DNA of 64,000 nt from Nitrobacter hamburgensis X14. Its GTDB lineage: Bacteria; Pseudomonadota; Alphaproteobacteria; Rhizobiales; Xanthobacteraceae. Below, piece by piece: positions 37,105-47,964 of this stretch. The stretch's first letter is position 1, and each line of letters starts with the position of its first letter. The notes under the pieces are model-generated. The model was not told where the DNA came from and made no database searches. It saw only the letters and a program-made list of their open reading frames with translations. The translations under genes and the position numbers were made by a program. The stretch covers positions 1,288,001-1,352,000 of the forward strand of contig NC_007964.1 of the NCBI RefSeq assembly GCF_000013885.1, read 5' to 3'.

Positions 37105-37235
37105 AACGTCATGGGCTCGTTTGCGGAATTGAGGGTGCCCTGATCCGTGAACGCCAGCGTGAAGGCGTGACACTTGCGAAGGCAAAAGGGATTACAAGGG
37201 CTGGCCTGCCCCTATGAGGTGGTCCGCTTTCAGTC

Positions 37236-38090
37236 TTAATGCATGATGGGCTTTTCGGCCATTGCTTGCGCTGCTGGCGGAAGCGATCCGGCTGGCTTTG
37301 AAGGCCAGGCGATGACCTCTGGCGCCGGCGGTTTATATCGAAGCGATGAGTGTGGTCGCTCGGTGTTGTAGTAGCGCCGCCATGCCTCGATGATGACCTT
37401 GGCCTCGGCGAGGCTGTAGAAGATCTCGCTGTTGAGCAGTTCGTCGCGCAGCCTCGAGTTGAAGCTCTCGCAGTAGCCGTTCTCCCACGGGCTTCCGGGC
37501 TCGATGAACGCGGTCTTGGCGCCGACAGCTGCAATCCACTCCCGCACTGCCTTGGCAATGAACTCCGGCCCGTTATCAGAACGAACGTGGCCGGGCACGC
37601 CGCGTAGGATGAACAGGTCCGACAGGGCGTCGATGACGTCGGTCGAGTTGAGCTTGCGATCAATCCGGATCGCCAGACATTCTCGGGTGAACTCGTCGAT
37701 GATGTTGAGCATGCGGAACTTCCCGCCATTGTGGGTCCGGCCCTCGACGAAGTCATAGGACCAAACATGGTTTGGATGCTCGGGCCGAAGCCGGACGCAC
37801 GATCCGTCATTCAGCCAGAGTCGGCCTCTCTTCGGTTGTTTCTGAGGAACCTTCAGCCCCTCCCGCCGCCAGATACGCTCGACACGCTTGGCATTCACCG
37901 TCCAACCCTCGGACTGCAGCATCGCCGTGATCCTGCGATATCCATAGCGGCCGTAGCGTGAGGCCAGCCGGATGATGTCGGTCGTCAATGCCTCTTCATC
38001 CGGTCGGCTTTGCGGCTTCTTGCGCTGGGTCGAGCGATGCTGGCCGAGAACCTTGCAGGCAAAGCGCTCCGAGATGGAGAACTTCACCAT
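37236..38090 (-). CDS. IS3 transposase OrfB
   Basis: 284 residues: HTH_21 region (RPDEEALTTDIIRLASRYGR, MLQSEGWTVNAKRVERIWRR), then the integrase core with the DDE residues in WSYDFVEGRTHNGGKFRMLN, VRSDNGPEFIAKA and SPWENGYCESFNSRLRDELL. Intact. Normally made as a fusion with OrfA by -1 frameshifting. Confidence 0.9.
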   Translation of the reverse strand: MVKFSISERFACKVLGQHRSTQRKKPQSRPDEEALTTDIIRLASRYGRYGYRRITAMLQSEGWTVNAKRVERIWRREGLKVPQKQPKRGRLWLNDGSCVRLRPEHPNHVWSYDFVEGRTHNGGKFRMLNIIDEFTRECLAIRIDRKLNSTDVIDALSDLFILRGVPGHVRSDNGPEFIAKAVREWIAAVGAKTAFIEPGSPWENGYCESFNSRLRDELLNSEIFYSLAEAKVIIEAWRRYYNTERPHSSLRYKPPAPEVIAWPSKPAGSLPPAAQAMAEKPIMH

Positions 38091-38172
38091 GACATGGTCG
38101 ACGCAGCGACGACGGCGGGAGGGGCTCAGAAGTTTCCCGAGGCAGCCTCTTTCAGGATCAGCTTCTCCAGCG

Positions 38173-38403
38173 TCAGGTCCGACACAGCCTTGCGCAGCCG
38201 GTCGTTCTCTTTCTCAAGTTCCTCGAGGCCTTCACCTGGTCGCCCTTCAGGCCACCAAACTCCTTGCGCCACCGGTAATACGTGAACTGCGTCACGCCGA
38301 TCGAACGAACCGCTTCGCCAACCGATCTGCCTTGTGAAAGCAAAACATCGACCTGGCGCAGCTTCGCGACGATCTCTTCCGGCTTGTGCTTCTTCTGGGG
38401 CAT
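38173..38403 (-). pseudogene. IS3 OrfA, frameshifted
   Basis: N-terminus PQKKHKPEEIVAKLRQVDVL with the HTH (SVGEAVRSIGVTQFTYYRW) is normal. After GGLKGDQVK the frame is lost; the expected leucine-zipper sequence (LEELEKENDRLRKAVSDLTL) continues in another frame. One missing base in the GAAGGCCTCG region explains it. Confidence 0.75.
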
Positions 38404-38467
38404 TCCAATGTCCTCTCTAACGGCTAATAGCCTAATTCAGGGAGGACCACTTTTCAGGGGCAGACCA

Positions 38468-38660
38468 GTGGTCGGCGAACGCCATCTGCGCCACGTACTG
38501 CTCTCGTACATGCGCTACTACAACGGCACGCGCACCCATTTGTCATTGAACAAGGACGTGCCGATATCACGTGCCGTCGAGACAGCCGGACGCATTCTCT
38601 GTCGACCGATTCTGGGCGGACTGCACCATCAATATGCCCGGATTTGATTTGCGATAAGGA
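38468..38660 (+). mobile_element. Integrase-core transposase 3' fragment
   Basis: Encodes VVGERHLRHVLLSYMRYYNG, then THLSLNKDVPISRAVETAGR and LHHQYARI, the C-terminus of the same transposase type as at 31980-32992, but on the plus strand. Ends with GATTTGCGATAAGGAC, the reverse of that element's end. Cut on the left by the IS3 copy. Confidence 0.75.
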
Positions 38661-38719
38661 CAACCAGTTCCTCGACGGCACCGGTGCCAGTCGCGTGCGG
38701 AAGCAGTCCCAGCGTGGCT

Positions 38720-38896
38720 TTCGGTCGAAGCCTTCCCAGGCGGCGAGAAACCGATATGGATGCGCGAGGTGTCATATCAGCGCGGTTGAACGCGCCGGCG
38801 TCAGCTCCTTCCATGAGTGGCAAAATGTCAGCTTCGATATCGTCGTAGACCGCCGGACCGGCAAATCTGCCGCTGAAAATCTGCGCGCCTCCTGAG
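38720..38896 (+). pseudogene. Cold-shock-domain protein remnant
   Basis: The frame ends HISAVERAGVSSFHEWQNVS, FDIVVDRRTGKSAAENLRAS and a stop, which is the second half of a rhizobial CspA (normally VFVHISAVERAG...). The first half, with the RNP1 motif, is no longer readable; a degraded trace starts near GGCTTTCGG. No functional product expected. Confidence 0.65.
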
Positions 38897-39075
38897 GGCC
38901 ATTGTTGCTCTGACCACGGATGTACTGGTAGAGCTGTAGTTTTCGGAGTCCCGCGGTCGATCCGTCGGCACGCCGGATATTCTAATCTGTCCGCAACCGC
39001 CACTGAGAAAGTAATGACGACATTGCGAGTCAACAAGCTACTAACGATTGCGGCTGGGCCGAAAGTGCAACGCGA

Positions 39076-40206
39076 GTGCGAAAAGGAGCAGGCCGCGCGA
39101 GCTGCGAAGCTGAGAATTCAGCCCACTTGGCGCGCGATCGGCAGGCTTCGGATATCATCTTGAGCATTGGACATACCTCAGAACTGGCGACGCCCGACAC
39201 TCGGCGTTGGACGCGCATTCTGGGAAGCTATCGCACGCCAAATCACGTGCGCAGCGTTGCCGAGTTGGTGATCACGGCTTTGCCGCTCGTGACTTTATGG
39301 ACGGCATCTTGGTTCACGTTCTCCCTTGGCCATGCTTGGGCTTCATTGCTTATCGCGATCCCAGCTGCTGGCTTTCTCTTGCGCCTGTTCATGATCCAGC
39401 ACGACTGCGGCCATGGCACTTTTTTCGCCGATCGTCTGGCGAACGACTGGGTCGGCCGCGTCATTGGCGTGCTCACACTTACGCCTTACGACTGGTGGCG
39501 CCGCACGCATGCGATCCATCATGCCACCACCGGTAACCTCGACCGGCGCGGTATCGGCGACGTCGATACCCTGACAGTGCGCGAATACCAGGCCCGTTCG
39601 TGGTGGGGCCGTCTGAAATACCGACTTTACCGTCACCCGCTGGTCATGTTCGTGGTCGGACCAGCCTATCTGTTTCTCCTGCAACACCGTCTCCCGGTCG
39701 GCCTCATGCGCGACGGTTGGCAGCCTTGGGCCAGCACAATGACAACCAATCTCGCCATTGGCTTGATCGTTGCCGCGCTCACGTGGTTCATCGGAATTAA
39801 GGCGTTCCTGCTCGTGCACCTTCCGATCATACTGCTCGCCGCCACCGCCGGCGTATGGCTGTTCTATGTGCAACATCAATTTGAGCAAACCGCGTGGGAG
39901 TGCGACGAGCGGTGGAATCTGCATCAGGCCGCCCTATACGGCAGCTCACATTACGATCTTCCGGTATTGCTGCGCTGGTTCACAGCCAACATCGGCATCC
40001 ACCACGTGCACCATCTTTGCAGTCGTATCCCCTTCTACCGGCTGCCGCACGTGCTGCGCGACCACCCTGAACTGCACGAGGTCGGTCACATAACGCTCCT
40101 GCAGAGCTTTCGGTGCGTAAGGCTTGTGCTGTGGGACGAAGTGCAGCGCCGCCTGGTATCGTTCCGCGAAATCAGATGTAAACCGGCGCTGAACAAAGCC
40201 CCTTGA
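39076..40206 (+). CDS. Membrane fatty-acid desaturase
   Basis: Di-iron desaturase of 376 residues with the three histidine boxes in order: HDCGH (about residue 112), HAIHH (about 146) and HHVHH (about 312), separated by membrane helices (SLLIAIPAAGFLLRLFM, LVMFVVGPAYLFLL, LAIGLIVAALTWFIG, LPIILLAATAGVWLFYV). This is the omega-6/delta-12-type acyl-lipid desaturase family, acting on membrane fatty acids with an external electron donor. The start is taken as GTG 39076; the first 35 residues are soluble and uncertain. It stands alone between IS remnants and is followed by a strong palindromic terminator. Intact despite the degraded surroundings, so it is probably under selection. Confidence 0.87.
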   Translation: MRKGAGRASCEAENSAHLARDRQASDIILSIGHTSELATPDTRRWTRILGSYRTPNHVRSVAELVITALPLVTLWTASWFTFSLGHAWASLLIAIPAAGFLLRLFMIQHDCGHGTFFADRLANDWVGRVIGVLTLTPYDWWRRTHAIHHATTGNLDRRGIGDVDTLTVREYQARSWWGRLKYRLYRHPLVMFVVGPAYLFLLQHRLPVGLMRDGWQPWASTMTTNLAIGLIVAALTWFIGIKAFLLVHLPIILLAATAGVWLFYVQHQFEQTAWECDERWNLHQAALYGSSHYDLPVLLRWFTANIGIHHVHHLCSRIPFYRLPHVLRDHPELHEVGHITLLQSFRCVRLVLWDEVQRRLVSFREIRCKPALNKAP

Positions 40207-40251
40207 AGCTACAGCGGTAACTGTTTTCTGTGACCAGTAACGGAATCCACG

Positions 40252-40295
40252 TCGGAGTGGGGTCACGGTCGGCGCCGATCGTGACCTCACTCCGA
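40252..40295. terminator. 44-base near-perfect palindrome, likely terminator
   Basis: TCGGAGTGGGGTCACG and CGTGACCTCACTCCGA form 16-base arms with one mismatch around the self-complementary ATCGGCGCCGAT-like centre. It is followed by CGGCTTTTTT, so it can terminate the desaturase transcript. A related palindrome lies at 48496-48539. Confidence 0.7.
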
Positions 40296-40431
40296 TCGGC
40301 TTTTTTCGATTGTCTTTATGGCGTTACTGCCGGCTGTCCCTGTCGGAAACCTAATCCGGCTGGCAACTGAGGCCGAATCGCGCAATGCTTCGGCCTTAGA
40401 GCCTGTTTGGAAAATCAGGGATGAGCGTTTC

Positions 40432-40846
40432 TGCGGATGAGGACATCGTGCCGGGCGGCGGCGTCGCGCTGCTGCGCGCCTCCGAGCCGCTCAAGCGCAT
40501 CAAGACCCAGAACGACGACCAGAAGACCGGCGTCGAGATCGTGCGCAAGGCGCTCTCCGCGCCGGCCCGCCAGATCGCGATCAACGCGGACGGCAGCATC
40601 ATCCTCGGCAAGATCCTCGAGAAGGAGCAGTATTCCTACGGCTTCGACCCGCAAACCGGCAAATACGGCAACCTCGTCTCCAAGGGCATCATCGACCCGA
40701 CCAAGGTCGTGCGTGCAGCGATCCAGAACGCGGCTTCGGTTGCGGCTCTTCTGATCACCACGGAAGCAATGGTGGCCGAACTTCCGAAGAAGAATGCCCC
40801 AGCAATGCTAGGTGGCGGCGGTGGCGTGGGTGGCATGGACTTCCAA
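40432..40846 (+). pseudogene. groEL 3' fragment
   Basis: From EDIVPGGGVALLRASEPLKR through DDQKTGVEIVRKALSAPARQ to PAMLGGGGGVGGMDF this is the last quarter of GroEL, closely matching the intact copy at 44843-46480. It lacks the 5' three-quarters, lost two residues in the AGEDGS region and runs on past MDF into unrelated sequence. It has no apical or intermediate domain and cannot work. Confidence 0.9.
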
Positions 40847-41018
40847 TTCTGTACGTTCAGAACCAAGGAATTTTCTCACCGAACTCAGAGCCAACTGCTA
40901 TTGTTCCGTAGACCTGATTTCATGTCACGGAGATGTCTTCCGTCCGGTTCGCATGCTTGGGAACCGGCGAAGTTATAAGGCGCTTTCCCGGCAACTACGG
41001 CAGCTTCATGAGGCCTAC

Positions 41019-42209
41019 ATGGTCGAAGCCGCGCCCCGCAATTTCACGATCAATTTTGGGCCGCAACATCCCGCGGCGCACGGGGTCTTGCGTCTCGTGT
41101 TGGAACTTGACGGCGAAGTCGTCCGGCGCGTCGACCCGCATATTGGTCTCCTGCATCGCGGCACCGAGAAGCTAATCGAGCATAAGACTTACCTGCAGGC
41201 GCTGCCTTACTTCGACCGGCTCGACTATGTCGCGCCCATGAACCAGGAACATGCGTTCTGTCTGGCAACCGAGAAGCTGCTTAACATCACAATTCCGAAA
41301 CGGGGCCAGCTCATCCGTGTGCTTTACTGCGAAATCGGACGGCTACTTTCGCACCTTCTCAATGTCACGACCCAAGCGATGGACGTCGGCGCGCTCACCC
41401 CGCCGCTATGGGGTTTTGAAGAGCGCGAAAAATTGATGGTGTTCTACGAGCGCGCGTCCGGCGCGCGCATGCACGCCAACTATTTTCGAGTTGGCGGCGT
41501 GCATCAAGATCTTCCATCGAAGCTCCTCGACGACATTTGGGATTTTTGCGACCCGTTCCTCAAGGTGTGCGACGACCTTGAGGGCCTGCTGACTGAAAAT
41601 CGTATTTTTAAGCAACGCAATGTCGGGATCGCCGAGGTCAAGCTCGCAGACGCGTGGGGATGGGGTTTCTCAGGTGTCATGGTGCGCGGTTCCGGCGCCG
41701 CTTGGGACCTGCGCAAGGCGCAACCCTACGAATGTTATTCCGAACTCGATTTTGACATTCCCATTGGAAAGCATGGCGATTGTTACGACCGCTATCTCGT
41801 GCGGATGGAAGAGATGCGTCAATCTGTGCGTATCATGAAGCAATGCCTGGAGAAGCTACGGCTGCCCGAAGGACAGGGGCCCGTCGCCACGAGAGACCAC
41901 AAGATCGTTCCGCCGTCGCGCGCGGAAATGAAACGATCGATGGAGGCGATGATCGAGCATTTCAAGCTCTACACTGAGGGCCACCGCGTTCCTGCCGGCG
42001 AGGTCTACGTCGCCGTGGAAGCTCCGAAGGGCGAATTCGGCGTCTATCTCGTCTCCGATGGCACCAACCAGCCGTACAAGTGCAAGATCCGCGCTCCTTC
42101 CTTCGCCCATCTTTCGGCCATGGACTTCCTTACGCGCGGCCACATGTTGGCTGACGTTTCCGCAATCATCGGATCGCTCGATATTGTATTCGGGGAGATT
42201 GATCGATGA
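41019..42209 (+). CDS. nuoD: NADH-quinone oxidoreductase subunit D, orphan copy
   Basis: 396-residue 49-kDa-type subunit of complex I, part of the quinone-reducing peripheral arm. Family landmarks: NFGPQHPAAHGVLRLVLELD at the N-terminus, HRGTEKLIEHKTY, PYFDRLDYVAPMNQEH, GALTPPLWGFEEREKLM and the C-terminal KIRAPSFAHLSAMD, DVSAIIGSLDIVFGEIDR. ATG 41019 with GAGG upstream. Only nuoD is present. The stop overlaps ATGAAGCTGTGG, the apparent start of a nuoE truncated after 13 codons by an IS junction. It looks like a piece of a second nuo operon; whether it is expressed is unknown. Confidence 0.93.
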   Translation: MVEAAPRNFTINFGPQHPAAHGVLRLVLELDGEVVRRVDPHIGLLHRGTEKLIEHKTYLQALPYFDRLDYVAPMNQEHAFCLATEKLLNITIPKRGQLIRVLYCEIGRLLSHLLNVTTQAMDVGALTPPLWGFEEREKLMVFYERASGARMHANYFRVGGVHQDLPSKLLDDIWDFCDPFLKVCDDLEGLLTENRIFKQRNVGIAEVKLADAWGWGFSGVMVRGSGAAWDLRKAQPYECYSELDFDIPIGKHGDCYDRYLVRMEEMRQSVRIMKQCLEKLRLPEGQGPVATRDHKIVPPSRAEMKRSMEAMIEHFKLYTEGHRVPAGEVYVAVEAPKGEFGVYLVSDGTNQPYKCKIRAPSFAHLSAMDFLTRGHMLADVSAIIGSLDIVFGEIDR

Positions 42210-42236
42210 AGCTGTGGTTTCGGTGTGTTAGGAGTT

Positions 42237-43230
42237 CCCTGTCGTAAATCAAATCCGGACATATTGGTGGTGCAGTCCGCCGAGGACCGGGCGGCAACGA
42301 ATGTGCCCAGCCCGCTCGACGGCGCGCGAGACCGGTGAATCCTTCTCCAAGGAAAGATGCGTGCGTACCCCATTGTAATAGTCAGTATAGGATTTCAGAA
42401 TTCGGCACAGATGCGCCTCGCCCAAGACAATGATGTGGTCCAACACTCGCGCCGGATCGATCCGATCAGCCGTTCGGCAAAGCCATTTTGCCAAGATGAA
42501 GCTGGTGCAGTGGGCTTGTCCCGGATGCCCATGGCGCGCAATCGACGTGTGACGACCGCGCCATAGATTTGATCCCGATCGCGGATGAGGTATTTTGGGC
42601 CATCATCCCAAGGGAAGGCCTCCGTTATCTGACGCGCAATCCACTCCGCTGTCGGGTTTGTTGTAACGTTGATCCACACGGGGTCTCTGCGGTCGAGCCG
42701 GACGATGACGAAGGCATAAAGCAAGTCGAAACCGATAGTCGGGACAACGAACAAGTCCATTGCAGCGATATCTGGGGCATGATTTCGCAGGAAGGTCCGC
42801 CATCCCTGGCTTGGCGGTCCTCGCCGTTTGACCATGTGCTTGGCGACGCTTGATTGAGCGACCTCAATCCCGAGCTTGAGCAGTTCACCATGGATACGCG
42901 GCGCGCCCCAAAGCGGGTTCTCCATGCTCATCTGCCGGATCAGCGCGCGCCGCTCCGTCTCGATCTGAGGTCGCCCTCCCGAGGGATCCAACGCCAATAG
43001 CGACGAAAGCCCGCCCGATGCCAACGCACCAGCGTCTCGGGACGGATGATCGTGAGAACCTGCAGGATCGACGGAAACCGGCGATACAGCTGGATAAAGA
43101 ACCAGCGATCATTGGTCGTGAGCCGGACGCGACCACGCAGCCTACGCCTCAAGACCATCAACTGATGTCGAAGCACCGCATTCTCAGCCTCAAGCCTCAA
43201 CTTCCACTTGGGGCGAGGCCAGGACGGCAA
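42237..43230 (-). mobile_element. Integrase-core transposase, twice frameshifted
   Basis: Same type as 31980-32992. Three frames hold N-terminal (ENAVLRHQLMVLRRRLRGRV, RWHRAGFRRYWRWIP), central DDE (DIAAMDLFVVPTIGFDLLYA, YLIRDRDQIYG, FAERLIGSIRREC) and C-terminal (YYNGVRTHLSLEKDSPVSRA) parts. It borders the nuoE remnant, so its arrival or a later deletion removed the rest of the nuo operon. Confidence 0.8.
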
Positions 43231-43283
43231 GAACGAAACCGAGCAGCCCGATCATTCCGCCAGCTTATACCAAGACTCGCTGA

Positions 43284-44342
43284 TCAGAACCGGTACGCCC
43301 AATCACGCATTCCGATGAACATATTGTGCCAAGGCTGATCGATTAGCCTGTTCCAGGCGTAGCAGCAGTGATCGACGATATCTTCGTAAGACTTGAACAC
43401 GTGGTTCGACAACCAATTGTCGCGCATGAACTGCCAGACATTTTCCTGCGGATTAAGTTCCGGGCATTTCGCTGGCAGCGGCAGGATCGTGATGTTGGGT
43501 GGAACGATCAACCGGCTCGACAGATGCCAGCCGGCCTGGTCGAACAGCAAGATGGCATGCTTGCCTGGCGACCTCGGTCGCGATTTCGGCCAGATGCAGG
43601 TTCATCGCCTCGGTGTTGCATGCGGGCAGGACGAGGGCTGCGCCCTTGCCGTCCTTCGGGCAGATCACGCCGAAGATGTAAGTGGAGGCGGTTCGCTGGT
43701 CGCGCGGCGCCGAAGGCCGCGTTCCGCGCCGCGCCCAGCGTCGCGTGATCTTGTTCTTCTGGCCGATGCGCGCCTCGTCGCCAAACCATATTTCTATCTC
43801 GGCTGGATCGACGCTCTTGTCCCTCGCAATTTCCGCCACTCGGGCTGGGAAGATTTTTTAAAATTCTCGATCGCGCCCTCGGCTTGCGCATGATGGCGCG
43901 GACGGGCGCTGAGCTTGCGATAGCCCATGCCTCGCAGCTCCCGGCTCAGAGTCTGCTTGGAGACTGTGACCCTGAACTCCTCATACAGCCGCTGGCAGAG
44001 ATCGACGATGCGCCAACGGACGACGCCGTGAATAGCAGGGATCGGCCCGCCTTCGATCATGGCGGCCAACACCTGACGATGCTCGTCCTTGAGCCGGGAC
44101 GGTTGCCCGGGCGCCTTGCGATCGAAAAGGCCGTCCGGGCCGAGTGCATTGAACTTCATCACCCAGTCGCGAACAATTTGCACACCCACTCCGCCGATCC
44201 TGGCTGCTTCCGTCCGCGTCGCACCGTCGTCGATCGCGGCCAGAGCCAGAAGTCGCCGCGCCTGCGGCCCGTCTTTCGACCGCCTGGCAGCGGACCGTGT
44301 CGTCTGTGCGTTGAAATCAGCCCGGAGTGGTAGGGGCGACAT
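43284..44342 (-). mobile_element. Second IS630-type transposase, broken
   Basis: N-terminal HTH part (43794-44342: DDGATRTEAARIGGVGVQIV, GLFDRKAPGQPSRL), central DDE start (IEIWFGDEARIGQKNKITRR, STYIFGVICPKDGKG) and end (LFDQAGWHLSSRLIVPP, CPELNPQENVWQFMRDNWLS) lie in successive frames. The first junction is at an A-run (AATTTTAAAAAATC) that may be a programmed site. The second, near VARQACHL, is a small deletion. Different subgroup from the 1050-bp IS630. Confidence 0.8.
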
Positions 44343-44791
44343 GGTGAACCTCCCGCGTTCGCGATGTTGAATCAGCCCGCCGCTGATTTGAAAAGCCCCA
44401 CAGAGTCACGCTCCCCAAGATTTGGTATTAGGCGATTCCATCACGTCATCAACTCGGATAAGGTTTTCGGTACACACAGGTGAAGGGGTCGTGCGGGCGA
44501 TGCTTTCCCGCATGGTAGTAATTAGCAAATCTTCCAAATCCAAGGTGCCAGCGCGCGCAGTTGCCGCAGATAACCGGCAGGCCGAAGCATACTTGGGCGC
44601 GAGTCAGCTTATGTATGTACGGACGGCGCTTCGCCTTAGCCGAGGTAGGGATCATCGCCATGCGGCCATAGCGGATGCCACGCCCGGCGATAATGCGATC
44701 GGCGAAGTTGCTGCACGTCTCCGCTTGATCCCTGGAGAGCGGTCACCTCCGTGCACTATCGTCGTCGAGAGGGATGTGTAGCTAATGCAGA
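44343..44791. other. Stretch without a supported gene
   Basis: About 450 bases between the IS630 relic and the groEL terminator. Overlapping short frames only; no motif recognised. Confidence 0.45.
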
Positions 44792-44817
44792 AAGGCCCAG
44801 CAATGCTGCCGGGCCTT
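44792..44817 (-). terminator. Terminator after groEL
   Basis: AAGGCCCGGC/GCTGGGCCTT on the minus strand (one G-U pair) with a short loop, 26 bases beyond the groEL stop. Confidence 0.65.
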
Positions 44818-44842
44818 CTTATTCCTTGCTCAACGGTTGGAC

Positions 44843-46480
<1,638 letters not shown>

Positions 46481-46616
46481 AATGATCTCCGTTTTCGTCA
46501 GATCCCAAAGACCGCGCGATTGGACGGTTTCTTGAGAAATGAGATTTGGATTGCGAGCCTTTATCCTTCGAGACTCCGGCTGCGCCGGCTCCTCAGGATT
46601 AGGAAAACTGGTCGCG

Positions 46617-46934
46617 CTACGCGGCCTTCTTCTTGGCGGCGGGCAGATCGGTGAGAACGCCCATGATGTCGCTTTCCTTCATGATCAAGAGATCCTGACC
46701 GTCGAGCTTTACCTCGGTGCCGGACCACTTGCCGAACAGCACGCGGTCACCAACCTTGAGATCGATCGGGATCAGGTTGCCTGCCTCGTCACGGCCGCCC
46801 GGGCCGACCGCGGTGATTTCGCCCTGAGAGGGCTTTTCCTTGACCGTATCCGGAATGATGATGCCGCCAGCGGTTTTGTCTTCGGCGTCGATACGCTTGA
46901 CCACGACGCGATCGTGAAGCGGACGGAAGTTCAT
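46617..46934 (-). CDS. groS: Co-chaperonin GroES
   Basis: 105 residues: NFRPLHDRVVVKRIDAEDKT at the start, mobile loop GGIIIPDTVKEKPSQGE, GDRVLFGKWSGTEVKLDGQD and LIMKESDIMGVL. Caps the GroEL ring. First gene of the operon, with a CIRCE-like operator about 37 bases upstream of its ATG. Confidence 0.98.
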   Translation of the reverse strand: MNFRPLHDRVVVKRIDAEDKTAGGIIIPDTVKEKPSQGEITAVGPGGRDEAGNLIPIDLKVGDRVLFGKWSGTEVKLDGQDLLIMKESDIMGVLTDLPAAKKKAA

Positions 46935-46970
46935 GCGATTCTACTTTGCTGTTTGTGATTATTTCTGGAA

Positions 46971-46997
46971 TTGGCAGTCGTAATGCACGAGTGCCAG
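46971..46997 (-). promoter_or_regulatory. CIRCE-like HrcA operator
   Basis: On the minus strand CTGGCACTC-N9-GACTGCCAA, against the CIRCE consensus TTAGCACTC-N9-GAGTGCTAA: the spacing is exact and about 7 of 9 bases match in each arm. It sits just upstream of groES, where HrcA would repress. A degenerate site could mean weaker control. Confidence 0.65.
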
Positions 46998-47207
46998 CCG
47001 CTCCTGACATAAGCCCGGGATGCTAGGGCGCAAGAGCTGCGGCCCGCGATGTTTTCCAGCTCGATTGATCAGGAGGAAGGCTCGGCGATTGCTAGCAGGC
47101 GAAGTAACATGCTGCTAGCTCATTGATTATTTTCACGTATTGAATGTTTTCAGTTTTGACGAATTGAGGATCATGCAACTGTTTCAGTTGGGCTAGAGGT
47201 TAGCACG

Positions 47208-47489
47208 ATTGAGAAAGGTGCGGCTTCAAAGGATTTCAGAAAACAAGTCTTAGGCTACGGACTGACGACAGCGGAAATCGTTTATCGCCGCCCGGATCAT
47301 CACTGGTTGCTGCAAACTTACGTCTGGCAGGACTACGATCTGTTTCCCACTTTCCCGGCACTAAAGGATTTCCTCGCGTTCTGGGAAAAATCGCTCGAAG
47401 GTCCTCTGTTCGCAGTTACCGTTGCGCACTCGAAACTGATCAAGCCAGCCGAATTGCATGCCATCGACGGCATGTTCCGATTGCATTAA
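47208..47489 (+). CDS. usg: Usg family protein
   Basis: 93 residues read as SKDFRKQVLGYGLTTAEIVY, RRPDHHWLLQTYVWQDYDLF, PTFPALKDFLAFWEKSLEGP and HSKLIKPAELHAIDGMFRLH, a clear match to the rhizobial Usg family. Homologs start a few residues before SKDF; here that place is ATT at 47208, with AGAGG upstream and no ATG or GTG in frame before the preceding stop. The first in-frame alternative start (TTG at 47307) would remove a third of the protein. Either ATT is used at low efficiency or the start was mutated. Function unknown. Confidence 0.75.
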   Translation: MEKGAASKDFRKQVLGYGLTTAEIVYRRPDHHWLLQTYVWQDYDLFPTFPALKDFLAFWEKSLEGPLFAVTVAHSKLIKPAELHAIDGMFRLH

Positions 47490-47505
47490 CGCAAGGGACT
47501 AGACT

Positions 47506-47859
47506 TTGATGATGCCAGCGAAAGCCGAGGCGCCGCCTCCGATCGTCTTCGTGCTGGAGATCGACGGTCAGCCGATTCTGGCATTCGGGGTCGCGACGTT
47601 TCGCCAAGCTAGAGAACTCGGTAAGGAGGACTGGCTGCAAGAAGACTTGAAGCGAATGACGTTCGGGCACAGGCCGCCTTGGCAGGGGAAGTCGCCGATT
47701 GGGGTGCGTCGCGCCAAGCCAGCAGAAGAAGTGTATTACGTTGATACGAAAACGGAGAACGCTGCGGGCGACTTGCCTTTGGTCTATTTGGTCCAGCGCG
47801 ACGATGAAACGGATATAACTGGTCCCGTCACTCGTGGATCATTTCCGCCCGGGAGATGA
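47506..47859 (+). CDS. Hypothetical protein, 117 residues
   Basis: Follows usg by 16 bases on the same strand and may be co-transcribed. Sequence IVFVLEIDGQPILAFGVATF, RQARELGKEDWLQEDLKRMT and PAEEVYYVDTKTENAAGDLP has native composition and alternating strand-helix character. No domain recognised. The start is one of three consecutive Met codons. Confidence 0.65.
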   Translation: MMMPAKAEAPPPIVFVLEIDGQPILAFGVATFRQARELGKEDWLQEDLKRMTFGHRPPWQGKSPIGVRRAKPAEEVYYVDTKTENAAGDLPLVYLVQRDDETDITGPVTRGSFPPGR

Positions 47860-47964
47860 TTTCGAGGTAACCCCTTATCGGCAGACTGGGGCAACTTTAT
47901 TGACGAGCCAGATTATCACGACCTGATGCACCGGTGCCACGTTCCTGCCGAACGACATCCCGAG

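Larger units (their letters stand above)
37202..38467 (-). mobile_element. IS3-family element, near-complete copy
   Basis: 1266 bp with related ends TGGCCTGCCCCT...GTGGTCC and TGGTCTGCCCCT...GTGGTCC. Carries orfA and orfB. No matching direct repeats at the borders; the right flank is an unrelated integrase fragment, so rearrangement followed insertion. OrfA is broken (see its entry), so this copy is probably not autonomous. Its 3' end is repeated at 25538-25890. Confidence 0.9.

Noticed and set aside
38629..39036. 135-aa minus-strand frame
   Set aside because: Antisense to the cold-shock remnant on the plus strand, which explains the conserved look.
43855..43875. A-run in the second IS630 as a sole programmed frameshift
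   Set aside because: A further deletion downstream breaks the frame anyway, so the element is treated as a relic.
46972..46987. Sigma-54-like -24/-12 element (TGGCAG-N5-ATGCA) on the plus strand facing usg
   Set aside because: It is one half of the CIRCE-like palindrome and lies over 200 bases from usg; the match is better explained by the operator.
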